A DNA stretch of 42,221 nucleotides from the NCBI GenBank assembly GCA_016218415.1, contig JACRED010000047.1, positions 1-42,221 on the forward strand. The letters are read 5' to 3'. This DNA comes from Nitrosomonadales bacterium (GTDB lineage Bacteria > Pseudomonadota > Gammaproteobacteria > Burkholderiales > Gallionellaceae). A program made the position numbers and the translations under genes. The stretch's first letter is position 1; the number at the start of each line of letters is the position of its first letter. This document shows, one piece after another, positions 24,884 through 35,529 of the stretch. The notes beneath the pieces were generated by a model. That model was not told where the DNA came from, made no database searches, and worked only from the letters and a program-made list of their open reading frames with translations.

Positions 24884-25640
24884 CGGGGGGCTTGTTATTG
24901 CGCAACCTGAGTATCCACAACACGTAGCCGGACAGGGCATAGCACAGGAACAGGGCAAACAGCACGCCGGGTGGATAACTGGAGATCAGGATGAAAAACA
25001 GCGCAATCAGAAAGATCACCACAAATGGCACGCTCTTGCGCATGTTGAAATCCTTGAAGCTGTAGAACGGCAGGTTGCTGACCATGCTCAACCCCGCAAA
25101 CACGGTCAGCGCAGCCGCATACCAGCGCACATCTTCGCCCTTGAATTCGTAATCCAGCATCACCCAGACAAATCCGGCCACCAGCGCCGCAGCGGCGGGA
25201 CTGGGCAGGCCCTGAAAATAACGTTTGTCGACCACGTCGATATTGGTGTTGAAGCGTGCCAGACGCAACGCCGTGGCAGCACAGTAGATAAATGCGGCAA
25301 ACCAGCCCAGCTTGCCCAAGCCCCTGAACGCCCACTCGTAGATAACCAGCGCGGGCGCCACACCGAACGAAACCATGTCTGAGAGGCTATCGTATTCGGC
25401 GCCGAATTCGCTTTGCGTATGCGTCAGACGCGCCACGCGCCCGTCAAGTCCGTCCAGCACCATGGCGATGAATATCGCAACGGCAGCATGTTCAAACCTA
25501 GTGTTCATCGCCTGCACGATCGCGTAAAAACCCGCGAACAGTGCCGCGGTGGTAAACAGGTTGGGCAACAGATAAATGCCGCGCCTGCGCAAATTCATCG
25601 TCTTGCGTGTATTGAATTCGTCCATGCGCCCATTATCCAT
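24876..25640 (-). CDS. pssA: CDP-diacylglycerol-serine O-phosphatidyltransferase
   Basis: 254 residues (ATG at 25625 would give 249). The CDP-alcohol phosphatidyltransferase motif is DGLDGRVARLTHTQSEFGAE with YDSLSD, the D-G-x2-A-R-x8-G-x3-D-x3-D pattern, flanked by six or more membrane helices. It makes phosphatidylserine from CDP-diacylglycerol and serine. The start codon choice is uncertain as neither ATG has a good Shine-Dalgarno. It lies 13 nt after psd, the next enzyme of the pathway. Confidence 0.94.
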   Translation of the reverse strand: MDNGRMDEFNTRKTMNLRRRGIYLLPNLFTTAALFAGFYAIVQAMNTRFEHAAVAIFIAMVLDGLDGRVARLTHTQSEFGAEYDSLSDMVSFGVAPALVIYEWAFRGLGKLGWFAAFIYCAATALRLARFNTNIDVVDKRYFQGLPSPAAAALVAGFVWVMLDYEFKGEDVRWYAAALTVFAGLSMVSNLPFYSFKDFNMRKSVPFVVIFLIALFFILISSYPPGVLFALFLCYALSGYVLWILRLRNNKPPVA

Positions 25641-25653
25641 TAAATCGACACTG

Positions 25654-26301
25654 TCAGCTTTGCGGCAAGATTGCCAGGATGGTTGTAGTCGCGGCCACCT
25701 TGTCGCCGATGCTGACTTTCACGCTCGCATCCAATGGCAGGTATACATCCACGCGCGAACCGAAGCGGATGAAGCCGTAGCGCTGCCCGCGTGTCAGCTG
25801 ATCGCCAACCTTGACGTAACACAGGATGCGGCGGGCGATCAGACCCGCGACCTGGACGAAGGTCACAGTCTTGCCGCCAGCCGTTTCCAGCACGATCGCA
25901 TTGCGCTCGTTCTCTGTGGATGCTTTGTCCAGGTCGGCGTTCATGAACTTGCCGGGAAAGTACTGCACCTTCCGGATGGTACCGTCCACAGGGCTGCGGT
26001 TGGAATGCACGTTGAACACGTTCATGAACACGCTGACCAGAATCGCCTCGCGCTGGCCGTAAGGATCCTGTGTGCGTTCGACCTTGATGACGCGACCATC
26101 TGCCGGGGACAGCACCGCATTCGCCTCTTGCGGAATCTCGCGCGGCGGATCGCGGAAGAACTGCAGCACGAACACGAAGATGATCCACAACGGGATGGAC
26201 CAGGCCGCGCACCAGGCGGTGGCGGCGAGTGCCAGAACCAGCGAGATCGCCAGGAACGGCCAGCCCTCGCGGGCGATGATGGGGTGGGGGTATTGGTTCA
26301 T
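25654..26301 (-). CDS. psd: Phosphatidylserine decarboxylase (short form)
   Basis: 215 residues starting [15 protein letters not shown]. One membrane helix spans about 18-45, then comes [20 protein letters not shown] with DGRV. Self-cleavage at G-S in [11 protein letters not shown] near residue 185 should create the pyruvoyl cofactor. It converts phosphatidylserine to phosphatidylethanolamine. An N-terminal extension to 26379 is rejected because it is read from the inverted-repeat spacer. It is the usual neighbour of pssA. Confidence 0.94.
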   Translation of the reverse strand: MNQYPHPIIAREGWPFLAISLVLALAATAWCAAWSIPLWIIFVFVLQFFRDPPREIPQEANAVLSPADGRVIKVERTQDPYGQREAILVSVFMNVFNVHSNRSPVDGTIRKVQYFPGKFMNADLDKASTENERNAIVLETAGGKTVTFVQVAGLIARRILCYVKVGDQLTRGQRYGFIRFGSRVDVYLPLDASVKVSIGDKVAATTTILAILPQS

Positions 26302-26321
26302 AGGGAGTAGTAAGTGGGAAA

Positions 26322-26390
26322 TAGGGAGTGGGGAAAAACACAGCGAAGGACTGGAGAGCGGTGAGTAAGAAGCCGACACCCCACTCCCTA
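26322..26390. repeat. Inverted repeat in the psd-ilvC spacer
   Basis: TAGGGAGTGGGG (26322-26333) is perfectly inverted as CCCCACTCCCTA (26379-26390), with a second weaker pair (tagggagtag near 26301 and ccccccacttt near 26398). It fills the whole gap between psd and ilvC. Such G-A-G-T-rich repeats are widespread in Proteobacteria and may stabilise or end the ilvC message. Confidence 0.6.
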
Positions 26391-26408
26391 CTCACCACCC
26401 CCCACTTT

Positions 26409-27434
<1,026 letters not shown>

Positions 27435-27444
27435 TTATAAAAAA

Positions 27445-27936
27445 TTAAAGTTTCAAAATCCGTTCGCCGCGTCCGATGCCGGAAGCACCGGTGCGTACCG
27501 TTTCCAATATCAGTTCGCGCCCGATCGCCTGCAAAAAACCGTCCAATTTGGCGCAGGTATCGGTCAGCTCGATGGTGCAAGTGTTTTCCGATTCATCTAT
27601 GAAGCGACCGTTGGCAACCGCCATCTTACGCTTCAATTCCTCGCGTGCCGCACCTTGCGCACGCACTTTGACCAGCATCAGCTCGCGCTCCAGATGCTCG
27701 CCTTCGCTCAGATCCATCACCGCCGCCACATCTATCAGTTTGTTGAGCTGCTTGTTGATCTGCTCGATGACGGCATCCGAACCGCTGGTGACGATGGTCA
27801 TGCGCGACAAGGTCGGGTCTTCCGTCGGCGCGACCGCCAGCGACTCGATGTTGTAGCCGCGTGCCGAGAACAGCCCGGCCACACGCGACAACGCACCCGC
27901 CTCGTTTTCCATCAACAGAGAAATGATGTGTCGCAT
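27445..27936 (-). CDS. ilvN: Acetolactate synthase small (regulatory) subunit IlvN/IlvH
   Basis: 163 residues. N-terminal ACT domain (HIISLLMENEAGALSRVAGL) and the usual C-terminal ACT-like half. It binds valine and imposes feedback control on the large subunit. Its ATG overlaps the ilvB stop by one base. Length equals the common IlvH form. Confidence 0.96.
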   Translation of the reverse strand: MRHIISLLMENEAGALSRVAGLFSARGYNIESLAVAPTEDPTLSRMTIVTSGSDAVIEQINKQLNKLIDVAAVMDLSEGEHLERELMLVKVRAQGAAREELKRKMAVANGRFIDESENTCTIELTDTCAKLDGFLQAIGRELILETVRTGASGIGRGERILKL

Positions 27937-29645
27937 TACAGCTCCTCCGCCAGAATCACTTCAGACAAACCCTTGCCGCCGGGAACCATAGGGAACACGT
28001 TTTCGGTCGGGTCGGTCTGGAAGTCCATGAACACCAGATCGTTCTTGCGCGCAAATGCCTCTTTCAATGCCGGCTCCACATCGGAAGGTTTGTCGATACG
28101 TATGCCGATATGCCCATAAGCCTCCGCCAGTTTCACAAAATCCGGCAAGGCATCCATGTAGGATTCCGAATAGCGGTTGCCGTGGAAGAATTCCTGCCAT
28201 TGCCTCACCATGCCCAGATAACGGTTGTTCAGCGACAACACCTTGATCGGGAGATGGAACTGCTTGCAGGTGGAGAGCTCCTGGATGTTCATCTGGATAC
28301 TGCCCTCGCCTGTAACACAGGCCACCGTTGCACCGGGGTTGATCAGCTGCACGCCCATCGCGGCGGGCAGGCCAAAGCCCATCGTACCCAGGCCGCCGGA
28401 ATTGATCCAGCGGCGTGGCTTGTTGAATTTGTAATACTGCGCTGCCCACATTTGATGTTGGCCCACATCCGAGGTGACGAAGGCGTCCCCGCCGGTGATC
28501 TCATAGAGCTTTTCGATCACATATTGCGGTTTGATGATCTCGGTGGAATTCTTGTAACGCAATCCGCCACCCTTGGCGCGCCATTCATCAACCTGCTTCC
28601 ACCAGGCTGCCAAGTCTGACGGATTGGGCTTCTGCCTGCTGTTGCGCAATTCTTCCAGCAATTGCTCCAGCACCAGCTTCAGATCACCGACCACCGGCAC
28701 GTCCACCTTGACGCGCTTGGCGATCGAGGAAGGATCGATGTCGATATGGATGATCTTGCGCGGCACCTGGGCGAAATGTTCGACGTTGCCGATCACGCGG
28801 TCGTCAAAACGCGCGCCGATGGCGATCAGCACATCGCAGTATTGCATCGCCATGCACGCTTCATAAGTGCCGTGCATTCCCGGCATCCCGACGAATTGCT
28901 TATCGGTAGCGGGGTAACCGCCCAAACCCATCAGCGTGTTGGTGCACGGGAAACCGAGCGTACGCACCAGCTCGGTCAATTGCGCGGCCGCACCTCCCAG
29001 CACCACGCCCCCGCCCGCATAAACCATCGGTCGCTTTGCTTCCAGCAACATTTGCGCGGCACGCCGGATCTGCGCGCTATCACCCCTGCCAACCGGATTG
29101 TAGGAGCGAATGTTGACGCTGCCCGGATACACGAATTCGGTTTTGTGGTTGGATATATCTTTCGGGATATCCACCAGCACCGGCCCCGGGCGGCCCGACT
29201 TGGCCAGGTAAAACGCTTTCTTGATGGTTGCAGCGATATCCTTCGCGTCTTTGACCAGAAAGTTGTGTTTCACGCAAGGGCGGGTGATGCCAACCGCATC
29301 GACCTCCTGAAAAGCATCCTCGCCGATCGCATAGGTCGGCACCTGGCCGCTGATGATGACCATCGGAATGGAATCCATGTAAGCGGTCGCTATGCCGGTC
29401 ACCGCATTGGTGATCCCCGGACCGGACGTCACCAGTGCCACGCCCACCTTGTCGGAAGAACGCGCATAGCCGTCTGCCGCATGCACAGCAGCCTGCTCAT
29501 GGCGCACCAGAATATGCTTGACCTTTTCCTGCTGGAACAATGCGTCATAAATAAACAACACCGCCCCACCGGGATAACCGAACACATATTCGACCCGCTC
29601 TTCCTGCAAACAGCGGATGACTATCTCCGCACCGGTCAATTCCAT
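27936..29645 (-). CDS. ilvB: Acetolactate synthase large subunit
   Basis: 569 residues from MELTGAEIVIRCLQEERVEY. ThDP-binding features are present: the catalytic Glu region (VRHEQAAVHAADGYAR), the GEGSIQMNIQEL cofactor loop and an FAD-binding middle domain. It joins two pyruvates, or pyruvate with 2-oxobutyrate. The ATG at 29645 is chosen over 29714 because the extension would start inside the promoter and AGGGTG precedes 29645. First gene of ilvBNC. Confidence 0.96.
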   Translation of the reverse strand: MELTGAEIVIRCLQEERVEYVFGYPGGAVLFIYDALFQQEKVKHILVRHEQAAVHAADGYARSSDKVGVALVTSGPGITNAVTGIATAYMDSIPMVIISGQVPTYAIGEDAFQEVDAVGITRPCVKHNFLVKDAKDIAATIKKAFYLAKSGRPGPVLVDIPKDISNHKTEFVYPGSVNIRSYNPVGRGDSAQIRRAAQMLLEAKRPMVYAGGGVVLGGAAAQLTELVRTLGFPCTNTLMGLGGYPATDKQFVGMPGMHGTYEACMAMQYCDVLIAIGARFDDRVIGNVEHFAQVPRKIIHIDIDPSSIAKRVKVDVPVVGDLKLVLEQLLEELRNSRQKPNPSDLAAWWKQVDEWRAKGGGLRYKNSTEIIKPQYVIEKLYEITGGDAFVTSDVGQHQMWAAQYYKFNKPRRWINSGGLGTMGFGLPAAMGVQLINPGATVACVTGEGSIQMNIQELSTCKQFHLPIKVLSLNNRYLGMVRQWQEFFHGNRYSESYMDALPDFVKLAEAYGHIGIRIDKPSDVEPALKEAFARKNDLVFMDFQTDPTENVFPMVPGGKGLSEVILAEEL

Positions 29646-29685
29646 CACGAACACCCTGAACTTATGCCGAATTAAAGAACCGCGT

Positions 29686-29714
29686 AAGATAAAGGTTAGC
29701 GACAGTTTGGTCAA
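29686..29714 (-). promoter_or_regulatory. ilvBNC promoter
   Basis: On the minus strand: -35 TTGACC (29709-29714), 17-bp spacer, -10 TATCTT (29686-29691). A leader of about 35 nt precedes the ilvB ATG, too short for a leader peptide, so no attenuator is seen here. Confidence 0.75.
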
Positions 29715-29793
29715 CTTTTATGCATGATCGTCGCGGTTCCATGCAGCATGTGGGGCTATTTGCTACTATTCGGCTTCCCAAGGAGTAATCAAA

Positions 29794-30363
29794 CTGGCCA
29801 GTCCCGCAGAACTATCGCAGTTCCTCAGCAATGCCGAGCGTCGCGCTTACAAGCAGGCGCTGTATGCCGTGCGCAATGAGCACACAGCACTCGATATCGT
29901 CCAGGACGCGATGATCAAACTCGCCGAAAAATATGGCGACAGGCCTATCCTGGAGTTGCCGCTGCTATTCCAGCGTATCCTGCAGAACACCATACGCGAC
30001 CATTACCGGAGGCAAAAGGTAAAGGACGCCTGGGTAAGCCTGTTTTCGTCCATGACTCCCAAAGGCGAGGATGACGAATTCGACCCGCTGGACGTGCTTC
30101 AGGACGGCGAAAATCAAAGCGCCCCGGCCGCCCCCGACACCGCCCTGCAACAACGCCAGGCAATTGCGCTGATTGAAGCGGAACTTGTGCGGCTTCCCGC
30201 ACGTCAACGCGAAGCCTTCCTGCTGCGTTACTGGGAAGGACTGGACACAACCGAAACCGCAGCCGCAATGGGATGTACCGAGGGCAGCGTAAAAACCCAC
30301 TGTTCACGAGCAACGCATGCGCTGGCCGCAACCCTCAAAGCAAAAGGAGTATCTCTGCCATGA
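29794..30363 (+). CDS. ECF-like RNA polymerase sigma factor, CTG start
   Basis: 189 residues. Sigma region 2 (AYKQALYAVRNEHTALDIVQ, DAMIKLAEKYGDRP) and region 4 (LPARQREAFLLRYWEGLDTT, then CTEGSVKTHCSRA) are clear. The conserved head before the first GTG (29869) is lost if GTG is used. In frame, CTG at 29794 has AAGGAG 8 nt upstream and restores M-A-S-P-A-E-L-S-Q-F-L-like residues, so a CTG start is proposed. It overlaps the DUF3619 gene by 4 nt. Confidence 0.85.
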   Translation: MASPAELSQFLSNAERRAYKQALYAVRNEHTALDIVQDAMIKLAEKYGDRPILELPLLFQRILQNTIRDHYRRQKVKDAWVSLFSSMTPKGEDDEFDPLDVLQDGENQSAPAAPDTALQQRQAIALIEAELVRLPARQREAFLLRYWEGLDTTETAAAMGCTEGSVKTHCSRATHALAATLKAKGVSLP

Positions 30364-30692
30364 CTACAGATCTGGATACCGGCAAAATCACTCAGTTGCT
30401 GACGCTGAGCACAAAACAGCTGGATGCGAGGACTTTGTCCGCATTGAGCAACGCGCGCCAGAAGGCGCTGGAGAGACAGGCTGAATGCGCGCCCGCTTTC
30501 GCGTTTAACGCGGGGGGCGAGGCGCACAACCAGAGACAGGAATCGATACAGTATTGGGTCGTCGCCGGGCTGCTGGCGGCCATGCTCATCGCAGGAACGA
30601 GCTTCTGGCAACATATCCAGGAACATCAAACCGCAGAACTGGATGTGGCGATCCTGACTGATGATTTGCCCATCGAAGTATTCGTCGATTAA
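30360..30692 (+). CDS. DUF3619 family membrane protein
   Basis: 110 residues: soluble N-terminal part (1-60), one membrane helix (about 65-83, YWVVAGLLAAMLIAGTSFW) and a short acidic tail (TDDLPIEVFVD). This is the DUF3619 pattern found after this sigma factor in betaproteobacteria; it may act as an anti-sigma factor, though this is inference. The ATGA overlap with the sigma gene supports coupled translation. Confidence 0.85.
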   Translation: MTTDLDTGKITQLLTLSTKQLDARTLSALSNARQKALERQAECAPAFAFNAGGEAHNQRQESIQYWVVAGLLAAMLIAGTSFWQHIQEHQTAELDVAILTDDLPIEVFVD

Positions 30693-30712
30693 TTCTGGAG
30701 GCACACCGGGAA

Positions 30713-31114
30713 ATGCGAAGTTTTATAACTGGAGTATTGCTGTTACTGTGCTTTACCAGCACACCTGCCAGCGCAGCATCGGTATCCTGGCATGCGCTTA
30801 CCCATACCCAACGGGAAGCCCTCGCCCCATTGGCGCAACAGTGGGATACCCTGCCTGAGGACCAGAGAACCCGCCTGCTCAAAACCGCCAAGCGCTATCC
30901 GGGCCTGACCCCGGAACAAAAACAGCGCTACCATAGCCGCCTGGAAAAATGGAGCAAACTCACGCCGGAACAACACCGGGCAGCCCGTGAGAAATATCGC
31001 GCCTTTAACAAGGTGCCCGCCGAAAAACGCGAGCAGGTCAAACAGATGGTGCGCGAGCAGGAAGCCGGCAAAACAACGGCCGGTGACAGCCACCCCGCCG
31101 AGTCCGCGCGCTGA
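30713..31114 (+). CDS. DUF3106 family exported protein
   Basis: 133 residues. A signal peptide (1-21, ending ASA) precedes a helical, basic domain with repeated W-x2-L-(T/P) blocks: HTQREALAPLAQQWDTLPED, then LTPEQKQRY and LTPEQHRAAREKYRAF. This is the DUF3106 pattern, a periplasmic protein of unknown function. It follows the DUF3619 gene by 20 nt and completes a three-gene operon with the sigma factor. Confidence 0.88.
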   Translation: MRSFITGVLLLLCFTSTPASAASVSWHALTHTQREALAPLAQQWDTLPEDQRTRLLKTAKRYPGLTPEQKQRYHSRLEKWSKLTPEQHRAAREKYRAFNKVPAEKREQVKQMVREQEAGKTTAGDSHPAESAR

Positions 31115-31228
31115 ATCCCCCCCGCCGGAACGATGAAATGCGCAGATGTTGCGCAGAAGATTCATGCGATTCCCCGAACATGTCAGCAAGCCGTGCCTGA
31201 CAACCGCATGAAAGGCGGTTAGAAATCC

Positions 31229-32314
31229 TCAGCGGCGTTCCGTCCACCACAACATTCCAGTTCCCATCAACAGGAACAAACCAGTCATCGCCGTTGCGCT
31301 GACAAAGGGATGCCAGTCGTTGAGCGCCCCCAGGGTAGCGAACAGCCGCCCGACGACGTGGAACACCAAACCCATCAGGATGCCCAGGAATATCATCGAA
31401 CCCACCCCCCCGCCGCGACGGTGGTAAGACGCAAACGGCAAAGCCAGCAGCAGCATCACCAGTAACGTGAACGGATAGACCAATTTGTTCCACATGGCGA
31501 TTTCATAGCGCGCACTCTTCTGGCGGTTGTCCTTCAGGTGATTACTGTACTGGTAAAGTTCATTGGCAGACATTTGCTCCGGCACAACCAGCAGCACGCT
31601 GAATATGCTCGGGTGCAAGGCCGAAATCCATTCCATCCTGGGCTGGGCATGGATGCTTACGCCCTCTTTGCTGAATTGGGTTTCCCTCACCTCTTCGAGC
31701 AGCCAGCGCCCCTGAGTGATGAAGCTTGCCCGCTTGGCGTTGGTGATGGCCTGCAAATGATAATTTTCGTCAAACCGGTATATATCGACATCGGACAGAT
31801 TCGACAAAGTGGAATCCAGTATCACATCCTTCACGTTCACAAAACTACGCTCATCCTTGACCCACACCCCGGAGCGGAATTCCTTCAGGGCTACCTGTCC
31901 CTTGCGCGCCATCAAACTCAATCTCTGCGCCATCCGGTCGCTCGGCGGCACGATAAATTCACCGAGCACCAGACTAAGCGATATCAGCGGAATCGCGATC
32001 AGGAACAGTATGCCTATCATCCGTTGCGGCGACACCCCGGAACACCGGTAAACAGTCAATTCGGAACTGGCCGCCATCTGCACCAGCGCGAGGATAGTGC
32101 CGACCAGCACTGCCATTGGAAACAGCTCATAGATATGCCCCGGTATGATCAGCATCACAAACAGCAACACATACCCCAGGTGATACTCCCCCTTGCCCAT
32201 TTCGCCCAGCTCATGAATAAAATCCATAAAGGCGAACAGACCGACAAGCGCGAAGAAAATCATCCCGATACTCAGGTAGATTTCACGTCCGAGGTGGCGC
32301 AGCAGCAAACTCAT
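31229..32314 (-). CDS. lptG: LPS export permease LptG
   Basis: 361 residues with six membrane helices (three at each end) around a periplasmic jellyroll domain, the YjgP/YjgQ architecture. The first helix begins GREIYLSIGMIFFALVGLFA and the last block is LLALPFASYHRRGGGVGSMI. With LptF and the LptB ATPase it pulls lipopolysaccharide from the inner membrane. It overlaps lptF by 4 nt. Confidence 0.95.
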   Translation of the reverse strand: MSLLLRHLGREIYLSIGMIFFALVGLFAFMDFIHELGEMGKGEYHLGYVLLFVMLIIPGHIYELFPMAVLVGTILALVQMAASSELTVYRCSGVSPQRMIGILFLIAIPLISLSLVLGEFIVPPSDRMAQRLSLMARKGQVALKEFRSGVWVKDERSFVNVKDVILDSTLSNLSDVDIYRFDENYHLQAITNAKRASFITQGRWLLEEVRETQFSKEGVSIHAQPRMEWISALHPSIFSVLLVVPEQMSANELYQYSNHLKDNRQKSARYEIAMWNKLVYPFTLLVMLLLALPFASYHRRGGGVGSMIFLGILMGLVFHVVGRLFATLGALNDWHPFVSATAMTGLFLLMGTGMLWWTERR

Positions 32315-33513
32315 GCCCCGCCTCCTGGCAAGGCCGGAGGGGGCGCGTCAGCCCCGTCATGAACAGGAGTCCCCGTGCGCCCCGCTGCAGACCGCCTGCG
32401 CAGCGGGAATAGCGCCAAGCGGCGGTAAAACATCAATCCCGTCACCACCAGCATGACCGCATGCACACCCCACAGCCCGATACCGGGCGCAAGCTTGCCT
32501 TGTCCCACCCATGCATTGGTAACGCTGATCGTATTGCTGTACAGCATGTACAGCACGATCGCCAGAATCAGGTTCAGGGATCGTCCGGCGCGCGGATTCA
32601 CATAACTCATCGGGATCGCCAGCAGGGCAACGATCGCCGCGCTGATCGGCAATCCCAGCCGCCATTCCAGTTCGGCGAGATTCCATGCGGTGCGATCGCG
32701 CCACAGCTCCGGCGTCGACAGACTGCGCCGTTCCGGCGTTGACTGCTTGACGGGCACCGTATCGATACGCATCGCATAGCGCTCGAATTCCACGATGTTG
32801 TAATCGCGCTGCCCCGGAATGCCCTCATAGCGCGTCCCGTTCAGCAGCACCAGAAAGCGATCCCCGTTCGGCAAACTTTCCTGGAAACCTTGCTTGGCCA
32901 CCATCGTGCCCATTTTTCCGTTTTGCTCGGATTGCACAAAAATGTTGCCCACGCGGTTGGATTTCACATCGACGTTCTCGATGAAATATACCCGGTCATC
33001 CTTTTTCGACTCGCGGAATATCCCCGTGCTCGCAGTCGCCACCTCATCGCGACTTTCCAGCTTGATCCTGAACTCCTCGGCCTTGCGCATCGCCCATGGC
33101 GACAACGCCAGGCTGAGCAGCGCGATCACTCCGACCACCGGCAGGGCATACCACAACACCGGGCGTATCCAGTGCGTCAATCCGACACCCGAGCTGAACC
33201 ACACCACCATTTCGCTGTCGCGGTAACAGCGCGACAAGGTCAGCAGGATGGAGATGAACAAACAGATGGAAAACAGTACCGGCAGATAACTCATGGCACT
33301 GAAGCCCAGCAACGCCAGCACGCCGTCCACTGCGATCCTGCCGCCGACCGCATCGCCGAGCAGGCGTATCAACTGGCTGACCACCACGATGCCGAACAAC
33401 ACGGCGAACACCAGCAGCCCGTTGCTGACGAATTCACCCACCAGCGCGCGATGGAACAGCCCGAATCTCGGCGGCTTTGACTTTATGCGAGGAGTTTGCG
33501 GATAATCGGGCAT
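32311..33513 (-). CDS. lptF: LPS export permease LptF
   Basis: 400 residues with the same six-helix plus jellyroll layout as LptG (FHRALVGEFVSNGLLVFAVL at the start, LAIPMSYVNPRAGRSLNLIL at the end). The last 25 residues (RRSAAGRTGTPVHDGADAPP, then PALPGGGA) are low-complexity and coincide with a GC-rich palindrome (32315-32344), so they may be an added tail. Start codon could lie slightly downstream. Divergent from pepA. Confidence 0.94.
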   Translation of the reverse strand: MPDYPQTPRIKSKPPRFGLFHRALVGEFVSNGLLVFAVLFGIVVVSQLIRLLGDAVGGRIAVDGVLALLGFSAMSYLPVLFSICLFISILLTLSRCYRDSEMVVWFSSGVGLTHWIRPVLWYALPVVGVIALLSLALSPWAMRKAEEFRIKLESRDEVATASTGIFRESKKDDRVYFIENVDVKSNRVGNIFVQSEQNGKMGTMVAKQGFQESLPNGDRFLVLLNGTRYEGIPGQRDYNIVEFERYAMRIDTVPVKQSTPERRSLSTPELWRDRTAWNLAELEWRLGLPISAAIVALLAIPMSYVNPRAGRSLNLILAIVLYMLYSNTISVTNAWVGQGKLAPGIGLWGVHAVMLVVTGLMFYRRLALFPLRRRSAAGRTGTPVHDGADAPPPALPGGGA

Positions 33514-33554
33514 CGTGGATAATCAGGCAACTGACGTTTTATAGGGAGTGGCGC

Positions 33555-35039
33555 GTGGAATTTAGCATAAAACAAGGCAATCCGGACAAGCAGCGCAGCG
33601 ATTGCGTGGTCGTGGGCGTATACGAGGGCGGAAAATTGTCGGCAGCCGCACAAGTGCTCGACAAGGCGGCGAAGCATGCGCTCAGCGACCTGATCGCGCG
33701 CGGAGACATGAGCGGCAAAGCCGCATCCACGCTGCTGCTGCACAAACTGCCCGGCATCGCTGCCGACCGCGTGTTGCTGGTCGGCTTGGGCAAGGCCAGC
33801 GAACTCAACAATAAAACCAGTGTAGAGATACTGCGCGCGACCTTCGTCGCCCTGAACGCCACTGCAGCCAAGGATGCTGCGTTGTACATCATCGACGAAG
33901 GTGTCGGCAAAGATGCCGCATGGGTAATCAGGCAAGCAATATTTGCCGCAGCCGACAGCGTTTATCGCGCCGACAGCCTGAAGAGCAAACCCGCAAAAAC
34001 CGCGATGTTAAAGAACGTGGCCCTCGCCACACTGGACAAACCCGCAGCGGTTTTAAAGAACGTACTCGAACAGGCCGCCGCGACCGCACACGGCATGGAA
34101 CTCGCCAAGACATTGGGCAACCTGCCGGGCAACGTCTGCACCCCGACCTACCTCGCCGCCAAGGCGCTGGCGCTGGGCAAAGCGCACAAATCCATCAAGA
34201 CCACCGTGCTGGAAGAAAAAGACATGCAGAAACTAGGCATGGGCTCTTTCCTTTCGGTCACGCGCGGCAGCGAGCAACCTGCCAAACTGATCACGATGGA
34301 ATACCACGGCGCGGACAAGAAACAGAAACCCGTCGTGCTGGTCGGCAAGGGCATCACCTTCGACAGCGGCGGCATTTCGCTCAAGCCCGGCGCCGAGATG
34401 GACGAGATGAAGTACGACATGTGCGGCGCAGCCAGCGTGCTCGGCACCATGCAGGCCATTGCCGAGATGAGACTGAAACTGAACGTGGTCGGCGTCATCC
34501 CGACCTGCGAGAACCTGCCCAGCGGCACAGCCACCAAGCCCGGCGATATCGTCACCTCGATGTCCGGCCAGACCATCGAAATCCTCAACACCGATGCCGA
34601 AGGCCGCCTGATCCTGTGCGACGCGCTGACCTACTCGAAGAAATTCGATCCGGATACGGTGATCGACATCGCCACGCTGACCGGCGCCTGCGTGATCGCG
34701 CTGGGCCATGTCGCCAGCGGCATGTTCAGCAACGAAGACAAGCTCGCCAAAGAATTGCTGGCCGCAGGCGAACAATCGCATGACCGCATCTGGCAACTGC
34801 CGCTGTGGGACGACTACCAGCCGCTGCTCGACAGCAATTTCGCCGACATGCAGAACATCGGCGGGCGCTCGGGCGGCACGATCACCGCAGCCTGCTTTCT
34901 GGCGCGCTTCACCAGGGAGTATCGCTGGGCGCATCTGGACATCGCCGGCACTGCCTGGAAGTCCGGCAAGGAAAAAGGCGCAACCGGGCGTCCGGTACCG
35001 TTGCTCACGCAGTACCTCATCAATCGCGCGGCAAAGTGA
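33555..35039 (+). CDS. pepA: Leucyl aminopeptidase PepA (M17)
   Basis: 494 residues, GTG start at 33555 with AGGGAG 6 nt upstream; an upstream extension overlaps lptF and is rejected. The M17 signature NTDAEGRL is at 345-352, and the metal-binding GITFDSGGISLKPGAEMDEM block lies before it. It removes N-terminal residues from peptides, and E. coli PepA also binds DNA in Xer recombination and car regulation. It overlaps holC by 4 nt (GTGA). Confidence 0.96.
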   Translation: MEFSIKQGNPDKQRSDCVVVGVYEGGKLSAAAQVLDKAAKHALSDLIARGDMSGKAASTLLLHKLPGIAADRVLLVGLGKASELNNKTSVEILRATFVALNATAAKDAALYIIDEGVGKDAAWVIRQAIFAAADSVYRADSLKSKPAKTAMLKNVALATLDKPAAVLKNVLEQAAATAHGMELAKTLGNLPGNVCTPTYLAAKALALGKAHKSIKTTVLEEKDMQKLGMGSFLSVTRGSEQPAKLITMEYHGADKKQKPVVLVGKGITFDSGGISLKPGAEMDEMKYDMCGAASVLGTMQAIAEMRLKLNVVGVIPTCENLPSGTATKPGDIVTSMSGQTIEILNTDAEGRLILCDALTYSKKFDPDTVIDIATLTGACVIALGHVASGMFSNEDKLAKELLAAGEQSHDRIWQLPLWDDYQPLLDSNFADMQNIGGRSGGTITAACFLARFTREYRWAHLDIAGTAWKSGKEKGATGRPVPLLTQYLINRAAK

Positions 35040-35467
35040 CCAAAGTCGATTTTTATACGGGCTCCAAGGACAAGCTGCGCACCGCCTGCCAGTTGAGCCA
35101 CAAGGCGATGCAGAACGGGGTGCGTACCGTCATCAGCGCACCCGACGCGGCGACCGGCGACGCACTGGATAAATTGCTGTGGCACTACCCTGCCACAGCG
35201 TTCATCCCGCATTGCCGCAGCAATGCCGCAGAGGCGGAACAAATGCCGGTTGTGCTGAATCATGGCGGCGAAAAATTCCCGCATCACGATTTGCTGATCA
35301 GCCTGCATAGCGAATGCCTGCCCTTCTTCAGCCGCTTCGAACGCGTCATCGAAATCGTCGGCACCGATGCGGAAGACAGCCGTCTGGGACGGGAGCGTTA
35401 CAAGTTTTACAAGGATAGAGGCTACGAGTTGCGCCACATCGATTTAACTACCGCGCAGAACGCATAA
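35036..35467 (+). CDS. holC: DNA polymerase III chi subunit HolC
   Basis: 143 residues, GTG start overlapping the pepA stop. Typical chi sequence: KVDFYTGSKDKLRTACQLSH, DALDKLLWHYPATAFIPH, FERVIEIVGTDAEDSRLGRE, RYKFYKDRGYELRHID. It links the clamp loader to SSB. The pepA-holC-valS order is the normal one; here a REP pair separates holC from valS. Confidence 0.93.
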   Translation: MTKVDFYTGSKDKLRTACQLSHKAMQNGVRTVISAPDAATGDALDKLLWHYPATAFIPHCRSNAAEAEQMPVVLNHGGEKFPHHDLLISLHSECLPFFSRFERVIEIVGTDAEDSRLGRERYKFYKDRGYELRHIDLTTAQNA

Positions 35468-35529
35468 CCACTGCCACGCGTTCCATAGAGAACGAGGAAT
35501 GCCCTTTCACCATCAATAGATGAAATCTC

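Noticed and set aside
28662..29675. 337-residue plus-strand ORF antisense to ilvB
   Set aside because: Shadow of the conserved acetolactate synthase gene.
31141..31220. Terminator between the DUF3106 gene and lptG
   Set aside because: Short hairpins are present (GCGCA/TGCGC; AACCGC/GCGGTT) but no T-run follows on either strand, so they are not called.
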